From Halotia wernerae (GTDB lineage: Bacteria > Cyanobacteriota > Cyanobacteriia > Cyanobacteriales > Nostocaceae), in contig JAYGHB010000005.1 of assembly GCA_034931985.1 (NCBI GenBank), positions 1-64,000 on the forward strand: a DNA stretch of 64,000 bases, read 5' to 3'. Shown here one piece after another: positions 1 to 9,031 of this stretch. Made by a program: the position numbers and the translations under genes. Position 1 is the stretch's first letter. Every line of letters starts with the position of its first letter. The notes below the pieces were generated by a model. It did not search any database and had not been told where the DNA came from. It saw only the letters and a list, made by a program, of their open reading frames with translations.

Positions 1-5
1 AATAA

Positions 6-482
6 TCAGTAGAATTGCTCTCTCCTAGTGTACTGAACTGGACTGATAACCGCTACAAAGTCGTCTGGATAGCTAGTTTGGATGTTTAAAAATTTATCTA
101 ACATCACATTGGGAATTGGTCGTGGGCGCATTGTCTTGGTATCCACCCATACCCATAGCGCTTCTGCTGTGACCAACAAATCATCTTGGTTTTGTTTGCG
201 AATTTCATAACATCGAAAAGCGCGAGTACCACGCATTTGCTTCAACCAGGTGGTGACTTCTAGCGTATCGCCGGCTACAGACGGACGCAAATATTCAATT
301 TCTACCCGCCGCATGACAAACACGCCACCCAATTCTCGATAAAAATCAAAATTTACACCCAGATATTCGGAGTGTTCAATTGCTGCCTGTTCTAAGTAGT
401 TTTGGTAAACTGCATTGTTAACATGTCCGAGGGCATCCATTTCATAGTGGCGAACACGTAATAGGGTTTTGAATGGTTGCAT
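6..482 (-). CDS. Hotdog-fold acyl-CoA thioesterase (4HBT, FadM/YbgC-like)
   Basis: 158-residue single-domain protein of the usual length for YbgC/FadM-type 4-hydroxybenzoyl-CoA thioesterases. The N-terminal stretch RVRHYEMDALGHVNNAVY carries the conserved Asp (D16) followed by GHVNN, the active-site signature of this family. These enzymes hydrolyse acyl-CoA or acyl-ACP thioesters in the cytoplasm; the substrate cannot be read from the sequence. It is not obviously the cyanobacterial DHNA-CoA thioesterase of phylloquinone synthesis, but that is not excluded. The ATG at 482 is the natural start. It is a single gene, with about 470 bp of AT-rich DNA upstream. Confidence 0.85.
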   Translation of the reverse strand: MQPFKTLLRVRHYEMDALGHVNNAVYQNYLEQAAIEHSEYLGVNFDFYRELGGVFVMRRVEIEYLRPSVAGDTLEVTTWLKQMRGTRAFRCYEIRKQNQDDLLVTAEALWVWVDTKTMRPRPIPNVMLDKFLNIQTSYPDDFVAVISPVQYTRREQFY

Positions 483-951
483 GGGCGATTTGGTAGTAAT
501 ACGCTGTTTTAGTTAGCAAACTTTCTTTATCTTAGTTTTTCTACTTCAGCATTACTGCCATCTCTACAGGAGTTTTGATCGTGGTTGAGAAAAAGCGATC
601 GCCTATCAATTCACCGTTTTTTAACTACAAATAAACGTAATTCACAGTAATCAAAGTTAAGGTATCGTTAAGAATTTTATCAAAATCACAAACGTGAGTA
701 TTGCAAACAGTTAACTATGAGAAGATTGAATTAATCATCAAAAAATATCTTTCTGTAAATTTTTGTTCTGTTTTTGTTTAGGAAATGCATTGATATAGTC
801 TACATTGATTTGTTTGAATTTTATTGAGTTAACGTTTGGGAATTAGCAACTTAAGTCTAATACTCCCAAATATTTAGTTGACTTAATTTAATATCATGCG
901 GCCTCGATTCATCCTGCTAATACAGGTTCACTAAAAATTGGAGATCATAAC
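483..951. other. Gene-free AT-rich stretch
   Basis: No open frame with a plausible start and ribosome site was found. The stretch separates the divergent thioesterase gene and the small membrane-protein ORF, so it should hold both promoters. No convincing operator or RNA structure was recognised. Confidence 0.4.
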
Positions 952-1089
952 ATGGCAGTTCGGAATAACTTAGTTACTAATTTATGGCAAAAAATACAAA
1001 AAGATTCCGTAACTTGGGGATCGTTAGCTCTTTGGATTAGTGGATTAATTATAGTGTTAGTGATGCTGACAACTTTTTCTAACGCTTAA
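952..1089 (+). CDS. Small single-span membrane protein, 45 aa, function unknown
   Basis: The frame starts at ATG 952, with a GGAG ribosome site about 8 nt upstream, and runs 45 residues. A polar N-terminus (MAVRNNLVTNLWQKI...) is followed by one hydrophobic helix at about residues 22-41 and the end TTFSNA. A strong hairpin terminator lies 66 nt downstream, so the unit looks like a real monocistronic gene. Size and single span resemble small thylakoid subunits of photosynthetic or NDH complexes, but I do not recognise it as a named subunit. Confidence 0.55.
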   Translation: MAVRNNLVTNLWQKIQKDSVTWGSLALWISGLIIVLVMLTTFSNA

Positions 1090-1155
1090 TTTCAGTCAGG
1101 TACTTTGACATTGCCTGGGGGAATGTAATTACAATGTAGTTACGATGAGTTGAAT

Positions 1156-1179
1156 AAAAACTTGCGATCGCAAGTTTTT
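1156..1179. terminator. Bidirectional hairpin terminator built on a HIP1 palindrome
   Basis: A perfect 24-nt palindrome: an A5 run, ACTTGCGATCGCAAGT in the centre, then a T5 run. It can act as a rho-independent terminator in either direction, most likely for the small membrane-protein gene ending at 1089. The core contains the HIP1 octamer GCGATCGC. Confidence 0.7.
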
Positions 1180-1348
1180 ATAAACAAAATCTGGCTTACA
1201 GTCGAACTCAATAACCTCCCAGGGGGAACGGTTCAACTCATCTTTGTAAAATTTCCAACTAGGCAAGAGGTCTAATATTTACAACGTTAAATACTTTTGG
1301 AATCAACCTTGTGTACGTTGTGGTTTAGATAACATCTAGCGAGAAGAA

Positions 1349-2029
1349 TTAAAATTCAGCATTCCTCACTAAACTCTGACAATCTTTTACTGAAGCACGT
1401 TCTCGCATGGCTTGGACTAGAGCTTCGTAACGAGACTGATTTTCTTGTAGCAGAGTCTTTGCTTGGAGGGTATGAAAGCGCTGTTTTTGCTGACAAGTTG
1501 ATTCAGATAAACCTAAAGCTGACAATACTCTTGCTAACTTAGTTTTATCATCAGTTCCACCTTCAGCATTATCAAATACTAAAGTTTCGGCAGCAATCCC
1601 CGCCATCCAAATAGTGCAATAGCGATCCAGTATTTGGGCGCTGATTGTACCCCGTTCTAGTTGAGATGCTAATTCACTATCATCAAAGGTAACGCCACCT
1701 TGCCCAGGTTGTCTTTGCTTCCAGGCTTCCCAAGCGCTGAGGGTATAGCCTGTGACAGGAATATCTAATAGATGAGCCACGAGAAAGTGTCCCGCTTCAT
1801 GGTGAATAATGCGATCGCGGTATTCAGGAGAAAACCTCGCAATCCAATCTAAAAATATAGTACCTCCCTTACCTTGCAAACCAAAATTATCTAATGTAGC
1901 TATGCCCAAAATAGTGAAAGTAGCAAGTGCTGGTACTGTCGGGGATAAGTTGATTAATGGCCCTAGGAGTACTGATAGGGTCATAAGAAATATGGATATG
2001 GCGACTAAATTTAAAGCAGTCTGGCTCAT
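1349..2029 (-). CDS. AAA-less FtsH-like (M41) membrane zinc protease
   Basis: 226 residues. Two hydrophobic stretches at about 6-26 and 30-46 are followed by a soluble domain with HHEAGH (76-81), the HExxH zinc site of M41 peptidases. GGTDDKTKLARV near residue 158 resembles the acidic third-ligand region of FtsH. There is no Walker A/B or any AAA module: at 226 aa it is about a third of FtsH (>600 aa). Cyanobacteria and plastids encode such FtsH-like proteins without the ATPase. It may act as an ATP-independent membrane protease or partner another protein; substrate unknown. Upstream (2030-2130) is AT-rich promoter DNA. Confidence 0.8.
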   Translation of the reverse strand: MSQTALNLVAISIFLMTLSVLLGPLINLSPTVPALATFTILGIATLDNFGLQGKGGTIFLDWIARFSPEYRDRIIHHEAGHFLVAHLLDIPVTGYTLSAWEAWKQRQPGQGGVTFDDSELASQLERGTISAQILDRYCTIWMAGIAAETLVFDNAEGGTDDKTKLARVLSALGLSESTCQQKQRFHTLQAKTLLQENQSRYEALVQAMRERASVKDCQSLVRNAEF

Positions 2030-2130
2030 TATGAGTTTGTTAAATCTAGCTTAATATTTCTTTATTATGAACCAAAATTACCTACAAAAGTAAGGAAATT
2101 AGACAGCACATTTTAAGCAGGAATTAAAAA

Positions 2131-2300
2131 CTTAGTACAACATTTCATTAATTCGTAGCGAATTAAATTTGGCAAAACTCTGCGTCACTTTGTCTTGAAA
2201 AGTTTCCTACAAAGGGAAACCCTCTTTCAGAACTTTTCGCTGCGTTTACTCTTTGTCCCTCTGCGTTTAAAAAGACTATTTTTTTTAAACGCAGAGGAAC
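2131..2300. repeat. Dispersed repeat with CTCTGCGT / TGCGTTTAAA motifs, copy 1
   Basis: Bases 2131-2154 recur almost letter for letter at 41045-41068. In both copies CTCTGCGTCACTTTG and a CTCTGCGTTTAAA motif follow. A related third copy lies at 63516-63590. The right half forms the hairpin listed separately. It sits between trpB and the protease gene. Confidence 0.65.
2258..2297 (-). terminator. Terminator downstream of trpB
   Basis: The 16-nt arms at 2258-2273 and 2282-2297 (CCTCTGCGTTTAAAAA and its complement) form a long hairpin with A/T runs at the apex. It lies 23 bp beyond the trpB stop and could terminate both converging transcripts. It is part of the dispersed repeat. Confidence 0.55.
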
Positions 2301-2319
2301 GCAAAGGTTTAATAGAAGG

Positions 2320-3576
2320 CTATTTTTCGCTCCGAACTTGTGAAATCATGTACTTAGCTACTGTTTGTACATCTTTATCACCACGTCCGGAGCAGTTAAT
2401 CACAATCCGGGGACTACCGCTGAGTTGAGGACATAGGGTTTTGAGGTAGGCGATCGCATGGGCTGTTTCTAATGCTGGTATAATTCCCTCTAATCGGGAC
2501 AATTGCTGGAATGCCGCTAAAGCCTCTTCATCGGTCACACTGTAGTATTCGGCGCGGCCAATATCCTTCAAGTAGCTGTGTTCTGGGCCAACGCCGGGAT
2601 AATCTAAACCTGCACTAATTGAGTGTGCCTCAATTATTTGTCCATCCTCATCTTGCAACAGATAGCTCATCGCCCCATGTAATACACCAACCTGTCCTTT
2701 TGTCAAAGTTGCTGCATGTTTCGTGGTATTGACACCTTCTCCGGCTGCTTCAACCCCAATTAATCTTACAGACTGCTCATTGACAAACTCGTAGAACAAT
2801 CCCATAGCATTAGAACCACCACCCACACAAGCCATCAGAATATCAGGCAATCCGCTCCACTTTTCCATTGCTTGGGCGCGAGTTTCTTGTCCAATCACTG
2901 CATGAAAATCACGTACCATCATGGGGTAAGGATGAGGCCCTGCTACTGAACCCAAAATGTAATGAGTCGTTTCGACATTCGTCACCCAATCTCGGATTGC
3001 TTCAGAAGTTGCATCCTTCAAAGTTCCTGTTCCCGCCGCCACCGGACGCACTTCTGCTCCCATCAGCCGCATTCTGAACACGTTTAAGGCTTGGCGTTCC
3101 ATATCATGAACACCCATGTAAATGACGCATTCCAGCCCAAAACGAGCACAAACAGTTGCTGTCGCAACTCCATGTTGTCCAGCACCTGTTTCTGCAATAA
3201 TTCGCTGTTTGTCCATGCGCTTTGCCAACAACACCTGACCAAGGGCATTATTAATTTTATGAGCGCCTGTGTGATTTAAGTCCTCACGCTTTAAATAAAT
3301 CTGCGCCCCTGTGCCATCTGGACGGGCATAATGACTGGTAAGGCGTTCAGCAAAATACAATGGTGTAGCGCGTCCGACATAATCTCGCAGCAGTTGTTGT
3401 AGTTCTGCTTGAAAACTAGGATCATTACGGTATTGCTGATAAGCTGTTTCTAGTTCAGCAAGAGCAGGCATCAGTGTTTCCGGGACGTACTTACCGCCAA
3501 AGCGTCCAAAGCGTCCTTGTATATCGGGAACCTGAGCATTTGAGGGAGAACTTGGAGAGAGGGGAGTTGTAGTCAC
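2320..3576 (-). CDS. trpB: Tryptophan synthase beta chain
   Basis: 418 residues, normal for TrpB1. It condenses indole and L-serine to L-tryptophan with PLP in the cytosolic alpha2-beta2 complex. Visible signatures: GRFGRFGGKYVPE near the N-terminus, the PLP lysine in HTGAHKINN (K107), GAGQHGVAT (131-139) and the phosphate loop GGGSNAMG (252-259). The first ~18 residues are Ser/Pro-rich and variable, so a slightly later start is possible, but the ATG at 3576 is the only good upstream start. trpA is not adjacent. Confidence 0.97.
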   Translation of the reverse strand: MTTTPLSPSSPSNAQVPDIQGRFGRFGGKYVPETLMPALAELETAYQQYRNDPSFQAELQQLLRDYVGRATPLYFAERLTSHYARPDGTGAQIYLKREDLNHTGAHKINNALGQVLLAKRMDKQRIIAETGAGQHGVATATVCARFGLECVIYMGVHDMERQALNVFRMRLMGAEVRPVAAGTGTLKDATSEAIRDWVTNVETTHYILGSVAGPHPYPMMVRDFHAVIGQETRAQAMEKWSGLPDILMACVGGGSNAMGLFYEFVNEQSVRLIGVEAAGEGVNTTKHAATLTKGQVGVLHGAMSYLLQDEDGQIIEAHSISAGLDYPGVGPEHSYLKDIGRAEYYSVTDEEALAAFQQLSRLEGIIPALETAHAIAYLKTLCPQLSGSPRIVINCSGRGDKDVQTVAKYMISQVRSEK

Positions 3577-3708
3577 GGACTGATTTAATTACAGAACTAA
3601 CTTCATTATTATAGGAAAGTCTGAAGCAGATAAGATACGATCCTGAGCAGAGATCCAGATGTGAGGAGAAAAATTTACCTAATATTATTTTGTCAAGTTA
3701 GTTTTGAA

Positions 3709-3766
3709 GTTTGTAGTAAGGACTTTAGTCCTGGTTCTTCTAAACACTAAAGTGTTCACTACAAAC
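3709..3766. repeat. Nested inverted repeat (dispersed palindrome type)
   Basis: Outer arms GTTTGTAGT (3709-3717) and ACTACAAAC (3758-3766) enclose two smaller palindromes (GGACTTTAGTCC and ACACTAAAGTGT). It lies between trpB and SUI1 with no coding content. This is the typical form of a multicopy palindromic element in Nostoc-type genomes. Confidence 0.6.
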
Positions 3767-3851
3767 TTGCTCACCCATCAATTTAAACTTGACGCACCAC
3801 TACACCCTTAGTAAATAAAAGTAAAACTCTTTTTTCTAAGTCAAGATTTAT

Positions 3852-4196
3852 ATGTCATCTAATCCCAAGTCTTCCAAAAAAAGCTTTGTCTACCGCGAAT
3901 TTGGCGACGACAACTCCCCAGCCACAGAAAGACCAATTTCAGAACTACCACCCCAGCAACAAAATCTCAAAGTGCAAGCTTCCCGCAAAGGACGCAAGGG
4001 TAAAACTGTGACTGTGATTAGTGGTTTTCAAGCCAAACCAGAAACTTTGGCAGATTTAGTCAAACAATTGAAAACCCAGTGTGGTACAGGTGGCACAATA
4101 AAAGATAATGAAATTGAAATTCAAGGCGAACATAAACAGAAAATTCTCGAAATTTTGACCAAACTAGGTTACAAAGCTAAAATCAGCGGTGGCTAG
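3852..4196 (+). CDS. SUI1/eIF1-type translation factor (YciH-like)
   Basis: 114 residues. A charged, low-complexity N-terminus precedes a C-terminal SUI1 domain (about 42-114) with GRKGKTVTVISGFQ, the conserved CGTGGTIKDNEIEIQG and the final helix LTKLGYKAK. Bacterial YciH proteins bind the small ribosomal subunit and influence start-site fidelity or stress translation; the cyanobacterial role is little studied. ATG 3852 is preceded by an A/T-rich leader without a strong Shine-Dalgarno, as is common in cyanobacteria. Confidence 0.9.
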   Translation: MSSNPKSSKKSFVYREFGDDNSPATERPISELPPQQQNLKVQASRKGRKGKTVTVISGFQAKPETLADLVKQLKTQCGTGGTIKDNEIEIQGEHKQKILEILTKLGYKAKISGG

Positions 4197-4291
4197 TAAC
4201 GCTGCGCCGCGACTTCTAGTCGCCAGATCTAGTAATAAATTAGACTTTACAAACATCCTCTAAGAGCAGCATTTACTCTTCACGCTCTACT

Positions 4292-4726
4292 CTAACCTTT
4301 GCTATTTCCTCCTTTTTGCCAAAACTGCCCCAAAATTTCGCTTGGTTTGCGATCCCAAGTATCAATATGTTCATATATTAAAGTATCTTTGCTGAGTTTA
4401 TATGTTGAATAGCCATTAAAAAAAATACGTGCTTTCCAGGGAACACGTAAAACCCCGCGAACAGTCCACTTTGCTAAAATAGTGTCTTCTGCTGACTGAT
4501 ATACTTCATGTACATCAAAGTAAATTTGCGTAAAAAATAGCCGAGCGTGAAATCGTAACGTCCAAAATATAATGCGATAATTAAATTTCCATTTGAATTT
4601 ATTCACAGGGTCTTGAAAGTAGATATCTTGTGTATAGATGTCATAGGAAATATCTTTTTCAAAAAGTGTTGGTAAGTCCTGCTTAAGAGTTTCAATTACT
4701 TGTTCTACTGGTAATTTATCTTCCAC
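4292..4726 (-). CDS. DUF2358 family protein
   Basis: 144 residues matching in pattern the DUF2358 family of cyanobacteria and plastids, which probably has a SnoaL/NTF2-like fold. The start KLPVEQVIETLKQDLPTLFE is followed by DIYFQDPVNKFKW and the aromatic-rich core LRFHARLFFTQIYFDVHEVY. No signal peptide or membrane span. Function unknown; homologues are found only in oxygenic phototrophs and neighbours. It lies 79 bp beyond the last glycosyltransferase of the polysaccharide cluster and may only be a bystander. Confidence 0.8.
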   Translation of the reverse strand: MEDKLPVEQVIETLKQDLPTLFEKDISYDIYTQDIYFQDPVNKFKWKFNYRIIFWTLRFHARLFFTQIYFDVHEVYQSAEDTILAKWTVRGVLRVPWKARIFFNGYSTYKLSKDTLIYEHIDTWDRKPSEILGQFWQKGGNSKG

Positions 4727-4805
4727 GCCATTAAAAATACTCGAAATAGGATTTTGGTTCTCTTATTGAAAAATAAAAACTGGGATGCATCCATCAATAA
4801 CTCTA

Positions 4806-5798
4806 TTAAGATGTAATACCAATTTGTCCTCTTGAATGAACAAAACTTGAATAGATAAATAGCTTCACAAGTAATATTTGACAGGCAATTCTTTCAGTTT
4901 GCCGAAAACCTAAAATGTCTTGAACAATCTTATATACTGGTCTTTTACTATTGGCTTTAAACTCTGGGAATAAGGCTAAAGTCTCTTCTAAAAAGCTTAA
5001 ATATTGTGAGTAGTCAGTAGATAAAGACTCCCGCGCAAGTTCAAAATATGATTTGGCTAAAGCATGGCGATATTTAATTGAAAGTTTATTATTCTGCAAT
5101 AGTTGCCTCTCTACCTTCTCTAATACTAAATAATGACTTTTTAACCAACGGCTTTTAGAAGATGTTGAAACTGTTGCAGAACCGTATCGTCTATAGATTG
5201 AATAACAACCAGATTGGTATACAACCTTGTTGTTATTGATTACTACTGATAAAAGAAAATCTCTATCTTGCGCCGCAGCTAAGGTTTCATCCCATCCACC
5301 ACTATTTTCTACTGCGGTTCTTTTATAAAGTAAAGCAGCAAGAGCAACCCACCAATTTGCCAGTAGAGCAGCTAGGATATCTGTTTGCGTCTTAGAAATT
5401 TCTATCTTATCTAAGAAACTTGAGCCATCAGGTAAATGGTGCTGATGTCTCCAGTCACCATAAACAATATCTGCTTTTGTTGCTTCTAAAAAATGGACTT
5501 GTCGCTCTATTTTTTCTGGTAAAATATAATCATCTGCATCCAGATACTGGATATACTCTCCTTTCGATAAATCTAAGCCTCTGTTTCTGGCATAATTTCC
5601 TCCTTTATGGAGTAAACTTTGCCAGATAATTTTATTATCGTAACTTCTGATAATTTCTAAGGAATTGTCTGTAGAACCATCATCAATTACAATAATTTCG
5701 ATATTGGAATAAGTCTGTTTTAAGCAACTATCAATTGCTTCTGCTAACCATTTTTCTGCATTAAAACAGGGTATAATTACTGAAACTAGCTTAGACAT
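4806..5798 (-). CDS. Family 2 glycosyltransferase (GT-A)
   Basis: 330 residues. The N-terminal GT2 domain has VSVIIPCFNAEKWLAEAI at the start, VIDDGSTDNS (38-47) and the metal/nucleotide site LDADDY (~85-90). The C-terminal ~130 residues are helical and Tyr/Leu-rich, without a membrane span, so it should act in the cytoplasm on a lipid-linked or free glycan. It is the last sugar-transfer gene of the minus-strand exporter cluster. The gap of ~110 bp to the upstream GT2 suggests the same transcription unit. Donor and acceptor unknown. Confidence 0.88.
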   Translation of the reverse strand: MSKLVSVIIPCFNAEKWLAEAIDSCLKQTYSNIEIIVIDDGSTDNSLEIIRSYDNKIIWQSLLHKGGNYARNRGLDLSKGEYIQYLDADDYILPEKIERQVHFLEATKADIVYGDWRHQHHLPDGSSFLDKIEISKTQTDILAALLANWWVALAALLYKRTAVENSGGWDETLAAAQDRDFLLSVVINNNKVVYQSGCYSIYRRYGSATVSTSSKSRWLKSHYLVLEKVERQLLQNNKLSIKYRHALAKSYFELARESLSTDYSQYLSFLEETLALFPEFKANSKRPVYKIVQDILGFRQTERIACQILLVKLFIYSSFVHSRGQIGITS

Positions 5799-5911
5799 AT
5801 ATTCAGGAATCCTAAATAGGATGTAAACAAGAGTTGTACATTAACGCCTGTATGAAAAACTAGAATTGCAAACTCAATTTGCACAGCAAGTCAAACTAAC
5901 AAACAAAACGT

Positions 5912-6811
5912 TTATATCTTGCATGCATTTGATAACTTTTTAAATCCTGATTGATAAAACCTGGAAGCGATGCGGGGAAATGTATGAAATGGATCTATTT
6001 GCATTGCCCAGCATAAATGTAAGAAAGCTGCACGTTTTTGACCAGCTCCGTAAGACATGAAAGCATGGTTATAGACAAACTGGGCAAATGATTTCGGATG
6101 CGCTTTAAAAAGTGATTCATGCTTACGCACAAGGCGTAGAAAACTCTCTTGACGGAGGATTGGATTACGTGAAACTCTTTCTCCCTCGTGACTACACAGT
6201 TGGTAAGTAACAATGGGTAGACCAAGGATTGAACAGGCTAGATTGAGTCGGAAAAAGAGTTCGGAATGGACGCGAGAGCGAAATGAGTTATCCCAACCAC
6301 CAATTTTGTGAAGCACTTCAGTTTCTACAACTAAGGTTTGCTTGGTGGTGTATGATTTGCCTGGTTCTAATTTTTCTAAAGAAAAGTGAGCGCCGCGCGG
6401 TCGCTCTGGTGGAGGTAAGAGCGTAGTTATGACTTGACCTTGACAGTTCACTTTTTCTAAGCCCGATATTACTGCCACTGGTGCTGGTAATGTTGTCTGA
6501 GACAAGGCTTCTAGCGATATAGCAGCCATGTGGGAAAGAAGGCGATCGTCATCATCAAGGAATGTTACCCATCGACCGAGGGCGGCTTCAAGACCGACAT
6601 TACGAGTTCCTGCGCCACCATGAGGTTTTGATAAGCGAATCGTCCTTAGTCGAGGATGATTTGGTAAGTCTATCGGCTGTATCGAAGCGTCGTCAACAAC
6701 GATGACCTCCAAATCATCCATAGTTTGGTCAAGGGCACTTTTGACAGCGTGACCTATTAAATGAGGTCGGTTGTGGGTGGGGATGATAATGCTCAGTAGA
6801 GGTTTGCTCAT
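5912..6811 (-). CDS. Family 2 glycosyltransferase (GT-A)
   Basis: 299 residues. LLSIIIPTHNRPHLIGHAVKSAL opens a GT2 domain, VIVVDDASIQP supplies the first Asp pair and FLDDDDR (~90-96) the DXD-like motif. The C-terminal part (GAGQKRAAFLHLCWAMQIDP) matches the helical tail seen in many cyanobacterial polysaccharide GT2s. It starts 43 bp after the stop of the exporter ATPase gene, consistent with co-transcription. Specificity cannot be assigned. Confidence 0.88.
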   Translation of the reverse strand: MSKPLLSIIIPTHNRPHLIGHAVKSALDQTMDDLEVIVVDDASIQPIDLPNHPRLRTIRLSKPHGGAGTRNVGLEAALGRWVTFLDDDDRLLSHMAAISLEALSQTTLPAPVAVISGLEKVNCQGQVITTLLPPPERPRGAHFSLEKLEPGKSYTTKQTLVVETEVLHKIGGWDNSFRSRVHSELFFRLNLACSILGLPIVTYQLCSHEGERVSRNPILRQESFLRLVRKHESLFKAHPKSFAQFVYNHAFMSYGAGQKRAAFLHLCWAMQIDPFHTFPRIASRFYQSGFKKLSNACKI

Positions 6812-6853
6812 CTTTAAAGCCTTTATTTATCGAGGTTATAAAGTATCGAGTCA

Positions 6854-8134
6854 TCAGCTACTAATAACTTTCCATGTACGTGGTTGATAAAATAAACACT
6901 TACTTACAGCTTTATTTGTTTTGACCGTAAATCTAAAAGATTCAATGATATCAAATGATTCTACACCTCTTTGAATATGAATTTTGGCGCTGTACACACC
7001 AGGTATTAAAGAACAGTACGGCATATACATTTGAATTTCGGACTTACCAGGTAATATTGTGAGTTCTTCATTTTCACTAGCGGTAGTTAAATATAAAACT
7101 CGATCATTTTCACCTGACAAAGCTGTGACTGAAACACCTAGGTTTGCTTGATCAATTTTTTGATAAGCTTTGCATTCAACGCATAAAGAAGCAGGTTCGC
7201 CTGAGAATAGGACTTCTAAGGGATTTCCTAGCTCATCCCTAAAAAACACAGAAGTAATATCTAAACCCATACTTTCTACTTCCGGCTTTTCGGGCAGAAC
7301 CATTTTTCCTAAAGCACTTTCTATGCCACTCAGACAAAGATCTTGTTCATATTCACGAATTACTGATTCGGTTTCACCAGATGCAACTAATTTGCCTTTT
7401 GATAAATAAATTGAAGTATTACATACGTTGAGGATGCTATGAGCGTTATGAGAAACTAACACAAACGCTGTGCCCTTTTCTCGAAGTTGAGCCAATTTTT
7501 TATGGCACTTCATTTTGAACTTTATATCCCCTACGGCTAATACTTCATCAATTAATAAAACATCTGGTTCTATATACACAGCACAAGCAAATCCCAGCCT
7601 AGCTGCCATACCAGAGCTATAAGTTTGTACTGGTGCATCAATCGCATCTCCAATTGCTGAAAAATCTATCACATCTTGAAATTTTTCTTTGATTTCTTTA
7701 GTGGATAGACCCAAAATTGACATATTTGCATATATATTTTCTCGCCCTGTCAAGACGGGATTAAACCCGGCTCCTAGTGCAATTAATGGAGCTAGCTTAC
7801 CCTTAACTTTTATAGATCCAGTATCAGGTTTAATCAAACCACTAATAATACGTAGTAGTGTACTTTTGCCAGCACCGTTTGACCCTACTAACCCGATCGC
7901 TTCTCCCCGTCGCAGTTGAAAGCTCACATCTTTAAGCGCCCAAAACTCTTTTGGACGCAAAGTATCACTTTTTCTATTGCTTCCTACTAACTCTGTGGCA
8001 ATGTCTTGGACAGCATAGAATAAAGAACTCTTTAAGTCTCTACAAAATTTTTTAGAAACGTTATTAACTGAAATAAGCACTTCAGTATCTTGAGGCTGAA
8101 CAGAAGCTTTTTGATCTATTAACTTAGTCATCAT
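6854..8134 (-). CDS. wzt: Polysaccharide ABC exporter ATPase with C-terminal glycan-binding domain (Wzt-like)
   Basis: 426 residues. The N-terminal ABC domain has Walker A GSNGAGKS (84-91), signature YSSGMAARLG (172-181) and Walker B DVLLIDE (191-197) with the H-loop SHNAHS. About 150 further residues from ~280 look like the beta-sandwich Wzt C-terminal domain, which in O-antigen exporters reads the glycan's terminal cap. The protein powers export of a completed lipid-linked polysaccharide across the inner membrane with the adjacent permease. Its ATG overlaps the permease stop by one base (TAATG), so translation is probably coupled. Confidence 0.93.
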   Translation of the reverse strand: MMTKLIDQKASVQPQDTEVLISVNNVSKKFCRDLKSSLFYAVQDIATELVGSNRKSDTLRPKEFWALKDVSFQLRRGEAIGLVGSNGAGKSTLLRIISGLIKPDTGSIKVKGKLAPLIALGAGFNPVLTGRENIYANMSILGLSTKEIKEKFQDVIDFSAIGDAIDAPVQTYSSGMAARLGFACAVYIEPDVLLIDEVLAVGDIKFKMKCHKKLAQLREKGTAFVLVSHNAHSILNVCNTSIYLSKGKLVASGETESVIREYEQDLCLSGIESALGKMVLPEKPEVESMGLDITSVFFRDELGNPLEVLFSGEPASLCVECKAYQKIDQANLGVSVTALSGENDRVLYLTTASENEELTILPGKSEIQMYMPYCSLIPGVYSAKIHIQRGVESFDIIESFRFTVKTNKAVSKCLFYQPRTWKVISS

Positions 8135-8979
8135 TAAGAACTAACTCTCTCAACCACGAAAGGCATAGCAAGACGAAATGCAATCCAGGTTAATAGTAAC
8201 CCTACTATAGTAATGGCACTTACCAGCCAAAAACGACTAGGATCTAATACTACTCCTGTTGTGGCTAAGTCTCGTGCTGTTACTAATAGAGGAGTAACGG
8301 GATTCATTTGTACTAAAAACCCAAAGATGCCATTTCTGGGGACTGGATAAACTACAGGAGTCAAGAATAACCAAAATCCTGTAATCAAAGTTAGGGCTTT
8401 GGATACATCTTGATATAACACCCCCAGCGGAGCTAATAAAACACCGATAAACGTTCCCAATAAAATTAAATTAACTAACGGTACTGGAGTTAAAATTACT
8501 GTCCAAGTGATGGGAATGCGAAACCAGAGAAACAATGCCACTATTAAAATTAGCTTGACAGCAAAGTTAAAAAATACTTCGCCCAGCTTTGCTAAAATCA
8601 GTGCCTCCCGTGGAAAGTTAATTCTGGCTAACATGGGTTTTGCGACTGTCACGGCTTGCACCGGCCCATTTAAAGCTTCGACAAATGTCTGCCACAATGC
8701 CGTGCTGAACATCACATAAGCCGGATAGGGTAAATCTGTTGCGCCAACATTAATCACCTTGGCTTCATTGGCAAGGGTAAAACCAGTAGCCATGATAATG
8801 GGCGGTAAAAAAGCCCAGGCTATTCCTAAAAACGATTGACGATACTGGGCGCTAATATCTCTGACCATCAGTCGCCAAGCGAGTTCACGAGAAGCTAGCA
8901 AGTCTCGCCACATTTGCCAAAATAATTGCTTAGGATGCCTAAGCATACTTTTAGGCGTATAAACGACTTCAGGTAGCAT
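8134..8979 (-). CDS. wzm: Polysaccharide ABC-2 exporter permease (Wzm-like)
   Basis: 281 residues with about six membrane spans and the ABC-2 pattern: an N-terminal amphipathic segment (LASRELAWRLMVRDISAQYRQ), then SFLGIAWAFLPPIIMA, and the late motif LFLTPVVYPV. It forms the channel of the Wzm/Wzt pair, moving an undecaprenyl-linked glycan from cytoplasm to periplasm. Downstream, wzt starts inside its stop codon. Upstream is the asparagine-synthetase-like gene (gap 52 bp). Confidence 0.92.
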   Translation of the reverse strand: MLPEVVYTPKSMLRHPKQLFWQMWRDLLASRELAWRLMVRDISAQYRQSFLGIAWAFLPPIIMATGFTLANEAKVINVGATDLPYPAYVMFSTALWQTFVEALNGPVQAVTVAKPMLARINFPREALILAKLGEVFFNFAVKLILIVALFLWFRIPITWTVILTPVPLVNLILLGTFIGVLLAPLGVLYQDVSKALTLITGFWLFLTPVVYPVPRNGIFGFLVQMNPVTPLLVTARDLATTGVVLDPSRFWLVSAITIVGLLLTWIAFRLAMPFVVERVSS

Positions 8980-9031
8980 TGTAGACCCTCGTTTGATGGC
9001 AAGATAAATTGTTCATTTTTGTTACCCAAGC

